A DNA stretch of 64,000 bases from Bradyrhizobium sp. U87765 SZCCT0048 (GTDB lineage: Bacteria > Pseudomonadota > Alphaproteobacteria > Rhizobiales > Xanthobacteraceae), in contig NZ_JAFCMM010000001.1 of assembly GCF_018131225.1 (NCBI RefSeq), forward strand, positions 434,001 to 498,000. Reading direction: 5' to 3'. The notes below the pieces were generated by a model. That model worked only from the letters and a program-made list of their open reading frames with translations. It searched no databases and was not told where the DNA came from. The stretch's first letter is position 1; every line of letters starts with the position of its first letter. Below are positions 8,940 through 18,742 of the stretch, in pieces. The position numbers and the translations under genes were made by a program.

Positions 8940-9461
8940 TCAGGTCGCCGCCCGCTTCCTGCCCTTCTTGCCCGGCCTGGCTGCCGGCTCGGGCGCCGCA
9001 ACCCCCTGAACGTCGGTCAGGCGGCCGGCCGTGAAACGATAAATGCCGGCGCGCGGGCCACGCGAGTAGGTCAGCACCGCGACGCGATCGCCGCGCTCGT
9101 TGGCCGACAGATTGACATTGTCAGGGGCGCCGATCGCACGGGCGACATCGCACTCGGTGTGGCCCAGCGCCACCGACCCGGTCGAGGCCGGCTGCCCCTC
9201 GGCCAGGGCATTGGCATCGGCCGGCGCCATGCCCGGACAGGCGCCATCGGCGCTGATAAGGTCAGCCTGAGCGACCGGCGCGGTCGGGCTGAGCGGCGGC
9301 GTCTCGATCGACACCGCTCGGTTGAACATCCTGGCCGGCCGCGAAAACCATTCCTGGTCCTTCAGCGAATAGTCGGACAGGCTGGCGCCGCAGCCCCCAA
9401 GCACGGGCGCCGTGACGAGCAGCAGCAACACTCCGTTCCGCAACGCACGATGTGATTTCAC
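8940..9461 (-). CDS. Outer-membrane lipoprotein with a BamE-like C-terminal part
   Basis: 173 aa. The signal ends in a lipobox LGGC at residues 21-24 after a hydrophobic run, so it is a lipoprotein. The C-terminal half, ALGHTECDVARAIGAP followed by VLTYSRGPRAGIYRF and a short basic tail, resembles the SmpA/OmlA (BamE) pattern: G-x-T-x-x-D-V-x-x-x-hydrophobic-G-x-P, then a Y-x-R-G-x-R-x-G-hydrophobic-Y strand. The start codon is GTG. Convergent with the ABC-F gene. Role in barrel assembly is a possibility, not shown. Confidence 0.75.
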   Translation of the reverse strand: MKSHRALRNGVLLLLVTAPVLGGCGASLSDYSLKDQEWFSRPARMFNRAVSIETPPLSPTAPVAQADLISADGACPGMAPADANALAEGQPASTGSVALGHTECDVARAIGAPDNVNLSANERGDRVAVLTYSRGPRAGIYRFTAGRLTDVQGVAAPEPAARPGKKGRKRAAT

Positions 9462-9750
9462 GATCGGTCTGTTCCCACGTCAGTCTTCAGACTGCGCCCT
9501 CCGCCAGCCTGCCGGCTGTCCCCCGGGACGGCGCGTCCCTCATTGAAGCAGAGCCTCGCCCTGCGCAACCCAATTTCAGGCCGATATCAGCGATCGACGG
9601 CCGTTCCCATCATTGATTTGAGGCACCACCATGGCCGACCGCAAGCAGTCAGGCCAGAATTCATCAACAATATTAATGTTGACACCCCCCAGCGACAGGC
9701 GGGTCCACCCGCCATGCGCTCTCGGATCATTCAGCCGGCCACCAGGACGG

Positions 9751-10200
9751 TCAACGCTTCTGCCAGCGCCCGCGCTCGTCGGCCTGCCAGTAGGTGACAT
9801 CGAACCCCCTGGCCTTGCTGTCGGACCAGGCCTTGCGCGCGGCCGCCAGGGCATCATCGTCGTTGCCATCGAAGATCAGCACCAGGCGATCGTAACTGCC
9901 GGAATCCTCCGGCAGCGCTGCGTTGTCGACGAGGAAGCGAACGTTGGCGCCATTGAGATTGGCAGCCGCGGCAACCAGAATGACCGGCTGCTCGGCAGCA
10001 TCATTGTCCCGCCACGTGCCATGCGGCAGGAACGCGTCGTCGCGATACGTCCAAAGATGCGCGTCGAGCGCGTCCGCACGCTCCTCCGACGCCGTCTGCA
10101 CCATCACCCGCCAGCCGCGCGCGAGCGACTTCTCGAGCAGCGGCGGCAGGACGTTTTCCAACGTCATGTCCTGCAGGTGATAAAACAGCACTTCGGTCAT
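9751..10200 (-). CDS. holC: DNA polymerase III chi subunit
   Basis: 149 aa. Chi links the clamp loader to SSB at the replication fork. The opening TEVLFYHLQ, the LLEKSLARGWRV helix and the motif DAHLWTYRDDAFLPHG are characteristic of HolC. Located 27 bases downstream of pepA on the same strand, the standard pepA-holC pair of proteobacteria. Confidence 0.93.
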   Translation of the reverse strand: MTEVLFYHLQDMTLENVLPPLLEKSLARGWRVMVQTASEERADALDAHLWTYRDDAFLPHGTWRDNDAAEQPVILVAAAANLNGANVRFLVDNAALPEDSGSYDRLVLIFDGNDDDALAAARKAWSDSKARGFDVTYWQADERGRWQKR

Positions 10201-10227
10201 CGCGCAGCCTCGCGTGCCGGCGCGCCG

Positions 10228-11730
10228 TCAGCGCCGCGGCTCGTAGTGGTCCGCGACCAGGCGATCGAGCAGACGGACGCCGAATCCCGATCCCCAGCTG
10301 GTGTTGATATCGCTCGACGGTGCGCCCATGCCGGTGCCTGCGATATCGAGATGGGCCCACGGCACATCGTCGACGAAGCGCTGCAGAAACTGGGCCGCCG
10401 TGATCGATCCGCCATTCCGGCCGCCCGTGTTCTTCATGTCGGCGAAGCGCGAGTCGATCTGCTTGTCGTACTCCGGTCCCAGCGGCATCCGCCAGACACG
10501 CTCGCCGGTCTCCAGTCCCGCCGCGGTCAACCGCTGGGACAACTCGTCGTTGTTGGAGAACAGGCCGGCGTGATCGGTGCCCAGCGCAACCAGGATCGCA
10601 CCGGTCAGCGTCGCCAGGTCGACCATGAACTTCGGCTTGAACTTCCTGGCGACGTACCAGAGCACATCGGCGAGAACGAGACGGCCTTCGGCATCTGTAT
10701 TGATGATCTCGATGGTCTGCCCGGACATCGACGTGACGATGTCGCCGGGACGCTGCGCGTTGCCGTCCGGCATGTTCTCGACGAGGCCGATCGCGCCGAC
10801 GACGTTGACCTTCGCCTTGCGCGAGGCCAGCGCGTGCATCAGGCCGACCACGCAAGCTGCGCCGGCCATGTCGCCCTTCATGTCTTCCATGCCGCCGGCC
10901 GGCTTGATCGAGATGCCGCCGGTATCGAAACACACGCCCTTGCCGATGAAGGCCACCGGCTTGTCACCGCTCTTGCCGCCGTTCCAGCGCATCACCACCA
11001 TGCGACCGTCATGGGTCGAGCCCTGGGACACGCCGAGCAGCGCGCCCATCCCGAGCTTGGTCATCGCCTTGACGTCGAGAATGTCGACGCGCACGCCAAG
11101 CTTGCGCAGTTGCGCTGCGCGACGGGCGAACTCGACCGGAAACAGCACGTTCGGCGGCTCGTTGACGAGATCGCGCGCCACCAGCACGCCGTCGACGACC
11201 GAATCGGGATGGGCGAATGCCTTGCGGGCCGCCGCGACATCCCCCACCGCGACCGAGACGGCCATGCCGCCCTTGCCCTCGTCGTCTTTCTTCTTCGTCT
11301 TGTAGCGGTCGAACTTGTAGGCGCGCAGGCGCACACCCGCGGCGATCGCCGCCGCACGGGCCGGCGCCAGCGGACCATCCGGCAAATCCGCCAGGACGGT
11401 CACCGCCTCGCCGCCGCCCTTGAGCCGCCCGGCGATCGCGCCGCCGAGCCGCGTATAGTCTTCATCCTTGAGGTCTGCGGTCTTGCCAGTCCCGACCACG
11501 ATCAGCCGGTCGACCTTCAGCCCTTCCGGCGCCAGGATGTCCAGCACCGAGCCGTTCTTGCCCTTGAAGCGGCTGGCCGCGGCCGCCCGCTTGATCACCG
11601 CCTCGGCGGACGCGCCCAGCACCTTGCGGCTCGCACTCCCAAATTTCAGGGTCTCGTCACAAAGCGCCACCAGGACGCCACGCGGGCCGGCGGAAAACGG
11701 AACAAAGCCGACCTTGACGGCGTCGGGCAT
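10228..11730 (-). CDS. pepA: Leucyl aminopeptidase, M17 family
   Basis: 500 aa. A cytosolic two-metal aminopeptidase that removes N-terminal residues from peptides. The family signature NTDAEGRL is present, with the metal-binding K of [10 protein letters not shown] and the D of KGDMAGAA upstream. The start is the ATG at 11730, preceded by GGAGG; the frame stays open to 11820 but that extension is not family-like. Co-transcribed with holC. In some bacteria PepA also binds DNA; nothing here bears on that. Confidence 0.95.
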   Translation of the reverse strand: MPDAVKVGFVPFSAGPRGVLVALCDETLKFGSASRKVLGASAEAVIKRAAAASRFKGKNGSVLDILAPEGLKVDRLIVVGTGKTADLKDEDYTRLGGAIAGRLKGGGEAVTVLADLPDGPLAPARAAAIAAGVRLRAYKFDRYKTKKKDDEGKGGMAVSVAVGDVAAARKAFAHPDSVVDGVLVARDLVNEPPNVLFPVEFARRAAQLRKLGVRVDILDVKAMTKLGMGALLGVSQGSTHDGRMVVMRWNGGKSGDKPVAFIGKGVCFDTGGISIKPAGGMEDMKGDMAGAACVVGLMHALASRKAKVNVVGAIGLVENMPDGNAQRPGDIVTSMSGQTIEIINTDAEGRLVLADVLWYVARKFKPKFMVDLATLTGAILVALGTDHAGLFSNNDELSQRLTAAGLETGERVWRMPLGPEYDKQIDSRFADMKNTGGRNGGSITAAQFLQRFVDDVPWAHLDIAGTGMGAPSSDINTSWGSGFGVRLLDRLVADHYEPRR

Positions 11731-12191
11731 GGGAAACCTCCAGAAAAACGGGACCAGCCGCCGGACTGCGAGAATCCGGCCGGGTTCATCACTATGACCC
11801 GGCCGCCCGCGCCATGCCAAGCCGCGCCGCGGCCGCAGCTGGCCTACACGCGCGCCGCCGGGCGTGGCGCGATCGCCACGGATGCAAATTATTAACCATC
11901 AGCAACACCCGATCACGTCCCGGCCATTTTGTTGACCAATCAAAGAGATACTGTTGAGATAGCGTATGGCATGGAAACGCTGCACTCCCGCGGTTGGCGA
12001 ATGGGTATTCGCTTGGGAGCAAGGTCGAATCCAACCGTGAAGACGGCATATGGGGATTGGGTTTCGCGGGTATCGATGGGGTCGATCGACGATTTTTCTG
12101 ACCGGTCGACGGGGATGTCGGCGCGGCGAGTCATGGTGGTCCGGTCCTGTGGGCCGGCCAGCAAGCGTTTTGCGTAAGGCTGGATGACGCC
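11731..12191. other. Intergenic region where lptF would be expected
   Basis: 460 bases between divergent pepA and lptG. In related genomes lptF (about 390 codons) precedes lptG here. I find no LptF reading frame. A short plus-strand ORF at 12076-12177 (ATG to TAA, 33 aa) begins MGSID, which is how I remember rhizobial LptF beginning, then diverges and ends GPASKRFA 14 bases before lptG. It may be a deletion remnant or chance. The stretch 11885-12050 is less GC-rich than its surroundings and probably carries promoters. Confidence 0.5.
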
Positions 12192-13277
12192 ATGATCGCC
12201 AACACGCTCGCGCGTTATTTTGCCGGCCGCTTCCTGCTCGCGACGCTGTCCGTTTTCGTCGGCATCTTCCTGCTGGTGGTCTTTGTCGATTACATCGAGC
12301 TGATGCGGCGAACTGCCAGCATCGCCACCGCTTCCGCACTGTTCGTCGCCCAGACTTCCCTGTTCCGCGTGCCGCAGTTGCTCGAGCGTCTGATGCCGTT
12401 CTGCGTGCTGGTCGGCGCGATGTCCTGCTACCTCACTCTGTCGCGCCGGCTCGAACTGGTGGTGGCGCGCGCCGCGGGCATCTCCGCCTGGCAGTTCATG
12501 ACCCCTGCCATCCTCAGCGCGCTGATCCTCGGCGTCGCGGCAACCGCCATCTACAACCCGATGTCGGCGAGCATGCAAGAACAGGCCAAACAGATGGAGG
12601 CCGAGCTGTTCGGCGACCGGCAGGGTCTGCAGGATGCCTCCGGCTTCTGGGTCAACCAGGTCACGAGTGAAGGCCAGAGCATTATCAATGCCGCCAACAG
12701 CCAGGAGCAAGGCGTCCGGCTCACCGGTCTGACAGTGTTTCGATTCGCCCCTAATGGCGAGTTCAGGGAGCGAATCGAGGCGCGCGAAGCGGTCCTCGAA
12801 CAAGGCGTTTGGCGCTTCCGCGGCGCGCGGCGCTACACCCTGAACGACCCGCCGCAGGAACAGGATACCCTTCTGCTGAGCACCAATCTGACGCCGGCCC
12901 AGGTCCGAAACAGCTTTTCGACCCCGGAAACTGTGTCTTTTTGGCAACTCCCCGATTACATAAAATCGTCCGCCAGTTCAGGACTGGCCACAGCGGGCTA
13001 CCGCCTGCAGTATCAGAAGCTGCTTTCGCGGCCGTTTTTGCTGGCTGCGATGGTGCTGCTGGCCGGCGCCGTGAGCCTTCGCTTCTTCCGGTTCGGCGGC
13101 GTGCAAAAGATGGTTTTGAGTGGCGTGGCTTCCGGCTTTCTGCTCTATGTCCTCTCGAAAGTGACTGAGGATTTGAGCAAGGCCGAGCTGATGCCACCTA
13201 TCGCTGCGGCGTGGTTGCCCGTGTGTGTGGGCGGCCTCACCGGTTTTTTGGCCTTGTTGTACCAGGAGGACGGGTAG
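12192..13277 (+). CDS. lptG: LPS export ABC transporter permease LptG
   Basis: 361 aa, YjgP/YjgQ family. Two N-terminal membrane helices with the LptG-type FLLVVFVDYIELMRR motif, a third after FRVPQLLERLMPF, a periplasmic beta-jellyroll region (about 130-265), and three C-terminal helices. LptG with LptF and the ATPase LptB extracts LPS from the inner membrane and feeds LptC-A-D. The next gene, lptD, overlaps the stop codon, so translation is coupled. Its partner lptF is not next to it. Confidence 0.92.
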   Translation: MIANTLARYFAGRFLLATLSVFVGIFLLVVFVDYIELMRRTASIATASALFVAQTSLFRVPQLLERLMPFCVLVGAMSCYLTLSRRLELVVARAAGISAWQFMTPAILSALILGVAATAIYNPMSASMQEQAKQMEAELFGDRQGLQDASGFWVNQVTSEGQSIINAANSQEQGVRLTGLTVFRFAPNGEFRERIEAREAVLEQGVWRFRGARRYTLNDPPQEQDTLLLSTNLTPAQVRNSFSTPETVSFWQLPDYIKSSASSGLATAGYRLQYQKLLSRPFLLAAMVLLAGAVSLRFFRFGGVQKMVLSGVASGFLLYVLSKVTEDLSKAELMPPIAAAWLPVCVGGLTGFLALLYQEDG

Positions 13278-15769
13278 TGGCCGTTGTCGCCGCCCGCCAT
13301 AGTGTGACGTACCGCCGTCGGCGGCGCACGGTCGTGCGCTGCCATGGGATCGTCATGCGTGTCGTTGTTCCCTTTGCTGCGGCGCTTGCGTTCGCGGTGG
13401 CGTTCGATGTTGCGACGGTGACCCCGTCCGCGGCGCAGAGCTTCACGTACAATCCGCAGCCGCCCCGGCCGCGTCCGCCCCAGCGTCCCAACGACGGGCA
13501 GATGCTCGTCCAGGCGACCGAGGTCGACTACGACTACAACAACGAGCGTGTGGTGGCGGTCGGCAACGTCCAGATCTACCACAACAGCACGACGGTCGAG
13601 GCGGACAAGGTCGTCTACGACCAGAAGACCAAGCGCCTGCGCGCCGAGGGCAACGTCCGCATGACCGATGCGGACGGCAAGATTACCTACGCCAACGCGA
13701 TCGACCTCAGCGACGACTATCGCGACGGCTTCGTCGATTCGCTCCGTCTCGACACCGCCGACCAGACGCGGATGGCGGCGACACGCGCCGACCGCACCGA
13801 AGGCCGCTACACGGTCTTCCAGAACGGCGTCTACACCGCCTGCGCCGAATGCCGCGACAACCCCAAGAAGCCGCCGCTGTGGCAGGTCAAGGGCGCGCGC
13901 ATCATTCACGACCAGCAGGAGAAGATGCTGTATTTCGAGGATGCGCACCTCGAATTCTTCGGCGTTCCGCTGGCCTATCTGCCCTATTTCTCGACGCCCG
14001 ATCCGACGGTGAAGCGCAAGTCTGGCTTCCTGATCCCGTGGGGCATGCAGAGTTCGGCAACGGGCCTCGGACTTGAGATTCCGTACTACTGGGCGCTCGC
14101 CCCCGACTATGACATGACGCTGACCCCGCGGATCACCACGCGGCAAGGCGTGCTGATGCAGGCCGAGTTCCGCCAGCGTCTGATGAACGGCGCCTACGAG
14201 ATCCGCGGCTACGGCATCGATCAGCTGAAACCGGATGCTTTCTCCGGCACCACCGGCGATCGCCGCCTGCGTGGCGCGGTCGAGACCCATGGCCAGTTCG
14301 CGCTGAACGACAAGTGGGCGTGGGGCTGGGATGGCACGCTGATCAGCGACAAATCGTTCTTCCAGCAGTACAATCTCGCCGCCTTCAGGAATCCGATGCA
14401 GTCGTTCCTGACGACGCCGACCGAAGCGACGTCGCAGATCTATCTGACCGGCGTCGGCAACCGCAGCTACTTCGATGCGCGGATGCTGTACTATTACGGC
14501 TTCGCCGCCGCCGACGTGCAGAGCCAGTTGCCGATCGTTCGTCCGGTGATCGACTACTCGAACGTCCTCAACCGTTCGGTGCTGGGTGGTGAATTCAGCT
14601 ACAAGGGCAACTTCACTAGCCTGAGCCGCTCAACCGCCGATTTCGAGCCGATCTCGGCCAATGCGGTTGCCAACGGCTGGTGCTTGCCGACCTCGGCCGA
14701 CCCGACCAAGCTGATGCCCGCCAACTGCCTGCTGCGCGGCGTCCCCGGCGACTACACCCGCCTGTCCGGCCAGGTCGACTGGCGCCGGTCGTTCACCGAT
14801 CCGCTGGGCCAGATCTGGACCCCGTTCGTCTCGCTGCGCGCCGACGTCATCAGTGCATCGATCACCGACCAGCCGGGTGTCTCCAACTACGCGACGACAG
14901 GCGACACCAACACCGTCCGCCTGATGCCGGCTGTCGGCCTCGAGTACCGCTATCCGTTCATCAACGTGCAGCCGTGGGGCACCACCACCGTGACCCCGAT
15001 TGCCCAAGTGATCGTGCGGCCGAACGAGACCCACGCCGCCAGCCTGCCCAACGAGGATGCGCAGAGCCTGACCTTCGACGCATCCAACCTGTTCAGCGTC
15101 GACAAGTTCTCGGGCTGGGACCGCGTCGAGGGCGGCGGCCGAGCCAATGTCGGCGTCCAGGCCAACACGCAGTTCGATCGCGGCGGTTCGGTCAATGTCC
15201 TCGTCGGCCAGTCCTACCAGTTGTTCGGCCTGAACTCCTACGCCGTGCGTGACCTGACCAACACCGGCATTGACAGCGGTCTCGACAAGGCCCGCTCGGA
15301 CTATGTCGCCCGCGTGACCTATCAGCCGAACCGGACCTACACGTTCTCGGCGAGCACCCGCCTCGACGAAGCAACGATGAACGTGCAGCGCCTCGAGCTT
15401 GAGGGCAGCGCCAGCTTCGACCGCTGGTCGGTCAGCATGATCTACGGCAACTACGCGCCGCAGCCGGAACTCGGCTACCTCACCCGTCGTGAGGGCATTC
15501 TGACCAAGGGCAGCGTCAAGCTGACCTCGAACTGGGTGGTGTCCGGCGGCTTCCGCTATGACCTGCAGGCCGACAAGATCAACCAGTACATCATCGGCGC
15601 CGGCTATGTGGACGACTGCTTCGTGCTGGCGGTGAACTACATTACCGACTACGCATATACCTCTCTGACGACACCGACCCCAACTCTCGATCATCGTGTG
15701 ATGGTGCAGATCGGACTGCGGACCATCGGCATGACGTCGTTCAACCAGAGCGTTGGAACTGGGCAATAG
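13277..15769 (+). CDS. lptD: LPS-assembly outer-membrane protein LptD
   Basis: About 830 aa. LptD is the barrel that, with lipoprotein LptE, inserts LPS into the outer leaflet. An OstA/LptA-like N-terminal domain (about residues 75-190; LVQATEVDYDYNNERVVAVG, VEADKVVYDQKTKRLRAEG) precedes the C-terminal barrel (about 260-830). I choose the GTG at 13277, overlapping the lptG stop, because AGGAGG lies seven bases upstream. An internal ATG at 13355 would give a shorter, cleaner signal peptide (RVVVPFAAALAFAVAF) and cannot be excluded. Two Cys residues near CAECRDN could form a disulfide. Confidence 0.94.
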   Translation: MAVVAARHSVTYRRRRRTVVRCHGIVMRVVVPFAAALAFAVAFDVATVTPSAAQSFTYNPQPPRPRPPQRPNDGQMLVQATEVDYDYNNERVVAVGNVQIYHNSTTVEADKVVYDQKTKRLRAEGNVRMTDADGKITYANAIDLSDDYRDGFVDSLRLDTADQTRMAATRADRTEGRYTVFQNGVYTACAECRDNPKKPPLWQVKGARIIHDQQEKMLYFEDAHLEFFGVPLAYLPYFSTPDPTVKRKSGFLIPWGMQSSATGLGLEIPYYWALAPDYDMTLTPRITTRQGVLMQAEFRQRLMNGAYEIRGYGIDQLKPDAFSGTTGDRRLRGAVETHGQFALNDKWAWGWDGTLISDKSFFQQYNLAAFRNPMQSFLTTPTEATSQIYLTGVGNRSYFDARMLYYYGFAAADVQSQLPIVRPVIDYSNVLNRSVLGGEFSYKGNFTSLSRSTADFEPISANAVANGWCLPTSADPTKLMPANCLLRGVPGDYTRLSGQVDWRRSFTDPLGQIWTPFVSLRADVISASITDQPGVSNYATTGDTNTVRLMPAVGLEYRYPFINVQPWGTTTVTPIAQVIVRPNETHAASLPNEDAQSLTFDASNLFSVDKFSGWDRVEGGGRANVGVQANTQFDRGGSVNVLVGQSYQLFGLNSYAVRDLTNTGIDSGLDKARSDYVARVTYQPNRTYTFSASTRLDEATMNVQRLELEGSASFDRWSVSMIYGNYAPQPELGYLTRREGILTKGSVKLTSNWVVSGGFRYDLQADKINQYIIGAGYVDDCFVLAVNYITDYAYTSLTTPTPTLDHRVMVQIGLRTIGMTSFNQSVGTGQ

Positions 15770-15856
15770 AGCCGCACCGGGTGCCATGGCGGGACCACAA
15801 AGTTCTCCCATTGGAGTAGGCCTGACGACATCCAGACCGGGAACTCACGGGTACCA

Positions 15857-16798
15857 ATGATGATTGCGATCTCCTTGCCTCGCCTGGCGCGCGTCGCAGC
15901 CGCCGCGGGCGTTGTCCTGATCGCCGCGACGGCCGGTGCGACGCCGTCGCGCGCCCAGAACGTCGTGCTGATGGTCAACGGCGAGCCGATCACCAATTTC
16001 GATATCGAGCAGCGCGGCAAGCTCGATGCGCTGTCGACCCACAAGATGCCGCCACGCGATCAGATCATCAACGAGCTGATCGACGACAAGGTGAAGATCA
16101 AGGAAGCCAAGAAGTACGGCATCGATCCCACCGCCTCGGAAGTCGATGCGATCTTCGCCTCGATGGGCTCGCGCATGCGCCTCAACGCCGATGGCCTCAC
16201 GGCGGTGCTGGCGCGCTCCGGCATCCGGGCCGAAACGCTGAAGAACAAGATGCGTGCCGACAGCGTCTGGACGAGCCTTGTGCGTGGCCGCTTCAAGGAC
16301 AGCCTCGTGGTCAACGAGAAGGACGTGCAATCCGCGGTCCTGATCAAGGGCGACGAGAACTCAAAGGCGACGAGCTACGAATACAACATGCGCCCGATCG
16401 TGCTGGTGGTGCCGCGCGGCGCCGGCGCCGGTGCGCTGGATGCCCGCCGCCGCGAGGCCGAAGCCCTGCGCAGCCGTATCCAGAGCTGCGACGAGGCCAC
16501 CAGCATTTTCCGCACGATGCGTGACGCGGCGATCCGCGACAACGTGATCAAGACGTCTGCCGATCTCCCCGCGCCGCTGCGCGCGCTGCTCGACAAGACC
16601 GAGATCGGCCACCTGACGCCGCCGGAAGCCACCAAGCAGGGCGTCGAGATGGTGGCGCTGTGCTCGCGCAAGCCGACCACCGCCGACACGCCGGAGAAGC
16701 GCGAGCTGCGCGACAAGATGTTCATGCAGAAATTCGAGGCCAAGTCCAAGGCCTACCTGCAGGATCTGCGCAAGGCGGCGATGATCGAGAAGCGCTGA
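15857..16798 (+). CDS. surA: SurA-type periplasmic chaperone
   Basis: 313 aa. A signal peptide is followed by a SurA N-terminal chaperone domain: VVLMVNGEPITNFDIEQR, then INELIDDKVKIKEAKKYGI, and further helices. The E. coli protein is about 430 aa with two parvulin domains; here I see no clear parvulin motif, as is usual for rhizobial versions placed in this operon. The likely job is escorting barrel proteins such as LptD across the periplasm, which its position directly behind lptD supports. Confidence 0.85.
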   Translation: MMIAISLPRLARVAAAAGVVLIAATAGATPSRAQNVVLMVNGEPITNFDIEQRGKLDALSTHKMPPRDQIINELIDDKVKIKEAKKYGIDPTASEVDAIFASMGSRMRLNADGLTAVLARSGIRAETLKNKMRADSVWTSLVRGRFKDSLVVNEKDVQSAVLIKGDENSKATSYEYNMRPIVLVVPRGAGAGALDARRREAEALRSRIQSCDEATSIFRTMRDAAIRDNVIKTSADLPAPLRALLDKTEIGHLTPPEATKQGVEMVALCSRKPTTADTPEKRELRDKMFMQKFEAKSKAYLQDLRKAAMIEKR

Positions 16799-16859
16799 TG
16801 CAGCGCGACCGCGAGAGCCGTGTCAGGATCGTCCGCCGCCCACCGGAGATACGGGAGCC

Positions 16860-17867
16860 GTGACGCGACCGCTTGCGCTGACTGTCGGAGAGCCTGCCGG
16901 GATCGGCCCTGACATCGCCATCGCCGCGTGGCTTCGACGCGCCGACGACCGGATCCCGCCCTTCTACCTGATCGGCGACATCGACTTCATGCGCGGCCGC
17001 GCCGACGTCCTCGGCGCCGACGTCACCTTCGAGGCGACCATCCCCGACCAGGCCGCCGCGGTCTTCCCCGGCGCCCTGCCCGTCGTGCCGACGGGCCATC
17101 GCATCACGGCGCGCGCCGGCCATCCCGATGCCAGCAGTGCGCCGGCGGCGATCGCAGCCATCCGCCGCGCCGTTGCCGACGTCGAGGCTGGCCATGCCGC
17201 CGCCGTCGTGACCAACCCGATCGCCAAGAGCGTGCTCTACCGCGCGGGCTTCAGCCATCCCGGACACACCGAATTCTTGGCCGAACTGTCGCGCCGCGAC
17301 GGCATCACGCCGCTGCCGGTCATGATGCTGTGGTCGCCGACGCTCGCCGTGGTGCCCGTGACCATCCACGTGCCATTGCACAAGGCGATCGACATGCTGT
17401 CGACGGAACTGATCGTCGCGACATGCCGCGTGCTGGCAACCGATCTCAAGCGCCGCTTCGGCCTCGCCAACCCATGCATCGCGCTCGCCGGCCTCAATCC
17501 GCACGCGGGCGAAGATGGCACCATCGGCAGCGAAGACCGTGCCATCATCGCTCCTGCCGTGGAGATCCTGCGTCGCGAGGGGCTCGACATCCGCGGCCCG
17601 CTGCCGGCCGACACCATGTTCCACGAGGCGGCACGCCGGACCTACGACTGCGCCGTCGGGATGTATCACGACCAGGCCCTGATCCCGCTCAAGACGCTGG
17701 CGTTCGACGACGGCGTCAATGTCACGCTCGGACTGCCGTTCATCCGGACATCGCCGGATCATGGCACCGCCTTCGATATCGCCGGCAGCGGGCGCGCCAA
17801 TCCGTCCAGCCTGATCGCAGCACTGAAGCTCGCCGCGCGCATGTCCGCGGCTGCCGGCACGGCATGA
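16860..17867 (+). CDS. pdxA: 4-hydroxythreonine-4-phosphate dehydrogenase
   Basis: 335 aa, GTG start with a GGAG upstream. PdxA oxidises 4-phosphohydroxy-threonine in pyridoxal phosphate synthesis. The N-terminal [13 protein letters not shown], the central GHTEFLAE and the metal-site C-terminal HDQALIPLK and [12 protein letters not shown] are all present. The stop overlaps the rsmA start by four bases (ATGA), indicating coupled translation. Confidence 0.96.
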   Translation: MTRPLALTVGEPAGIGPDIAIAAWLRRADDRIPPFYLIGDIDFMRGRADVLGADVTFEATIPDQAAAVFPGALPVVPTGHRITARAGHPDASSAPAAIAAIRRAVADVEAGHAAAVVTNPIAKSVLYRAGFSHPGHTEFLAELSRRDGITPLPVMMLWSPTLAVVPVTIHVPLHKAIDMLSTELIVATCRVLATDLKRRFGLANPCIALAGLNPHAGEDGTIGSEDRAIIAPAVEILRREGLDIRGPLPADTMFHEAARRTYDCAVGMYHDQALIPLKTLAFDDGVNVTLGLPFIRTSPDHGTAFDIAGSGRANPSSLIAALKLAARMSAAAGTA

Positions 17868-18721
17868 GCGCGATCGACGACCTGCCGCCGCTGCGCGACG
17901 TCATTCGCCGCTACGAGTTGTCGGCCCGCAAGTCGCTGGGACAGAACTTCCTGCTCGATCTCAACCTGACCTCGCGGATCGCACGCGCCGCAGGCCCTCT
18001 CGACGGCGTCACCGTCATCGAAATCGGTCCGGGACCCGGCGGCCTGACGCGGGCCCTGCTCGCCGCCGGCGCGCGGCGGGTCATCGCGGTCGAGCGCGAC
18101 GAGCGCGTGCTGCCGGCGCTTGCCGAGATCGCCGAGCGCTATCCCGGACGGCTGCAGGTTGTGGCCGACGACGCCATGCGCTTCGATCCGCGCCCGCTGC
18201 TCGCCGCCGGCGAGCCCACGCGGATCGTCGCCAACCTGCCCTACAACATCGCCACACCGCTGCTGACCGGCTGGCTGTCGGCCGAGCCCTGGCCACCCTG
18301 GTTCGAGATGCTGGTGCTGATGTTCCAGCGGGAGGTCGCCGACCGCATCACCGCCGCCGTCGACGAGGACGCCTACGGCCGCCTCGCCGTGCTTGCGAAC
18401 TGGCGCGCCGAGACCAAACGGTTGTTCGACATCGCACCGTCCGCCTTCGTACCGCCGCCGAAGGTGACCTCGTCGGTGGTGAGGCTGGTGCCGCGCGCCG
18501 CGCCCGAGCCATGCAATCTCCGCGCGCTCGAGCAGGTCACCGCGGCGGCTTTTGGACAGCGGCGAAAGATGCTGAGACAGAGCCTCAAATCGCTCGGCGT
18601 CGATCCTGCCCCTCTCACGGAATTCGCCGGTATCGATCCGACACGTCGCGCCGAGACGATACCGATCAGCGGCTTTGTTGCCATGGCCCGAGAATTCATC
18701 AATATAAAAAAACACAACTGA
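17864..18721 (+). CDS. rsmA: 16S rRNA dimethyladenosine transferase
   Basis: 285 aa. RsmA (KsgA) dimethylates two adjacent adenosines in helix 45 of 16S rRNA during 30S maturation. Motifs: [10 protein letters not shown] at the N terminus, SAM-binding [10 protein letters not shown], acidic VERDERVLP, and the catalytic NLPYN. The C-terminal [13 protein letters not shown] is also typical. Start overlaps the pdxA stop, the widely conserved pdxA-rsmA pair. Confidence 0.97.
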   Translation: MSAIDDLPPLRDVIRRYELSARKSLGQNFLLDLNLTSRIARAAGPLDGVTVIEIGPGPGGLTRALLAAGARRVIAVERDERVLPALAEIAERYPGRLQVVADDAMRFDPRPLLAAGEPTRIVANLPYNIATPLLTGWLSAEPWPPWFEMLVLMFQREVADRITAAVDEDAYGRLAVLANWRAETKRLFDIAPSAFVPPPKVTSSVVRLVPRAAPEPCNLRALEQVTAAAFGQRRKMLRQSLKSLGVDPAPLTEFAGIDPTRRAETIPISGFVAMAREFINIKKHN

Positions 18722-18742
18722 AGTTCGCCAGGGAAACGCTCC

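Noticed and set aside
9631..11895. 754-codon open frame on the plus strand across holC and pepA
   Set aside because: Antisense to well-supported genes with a shadow codon pattern and no recognisable protein.
16928..17863. An in-frame extension that would fuse 312 residues to RsmA
   Set aside because: The extension is an Arg/His-rich shadow of pdxA; RsmA has a family-typical start at 17864 overlapping the pdxA stop.
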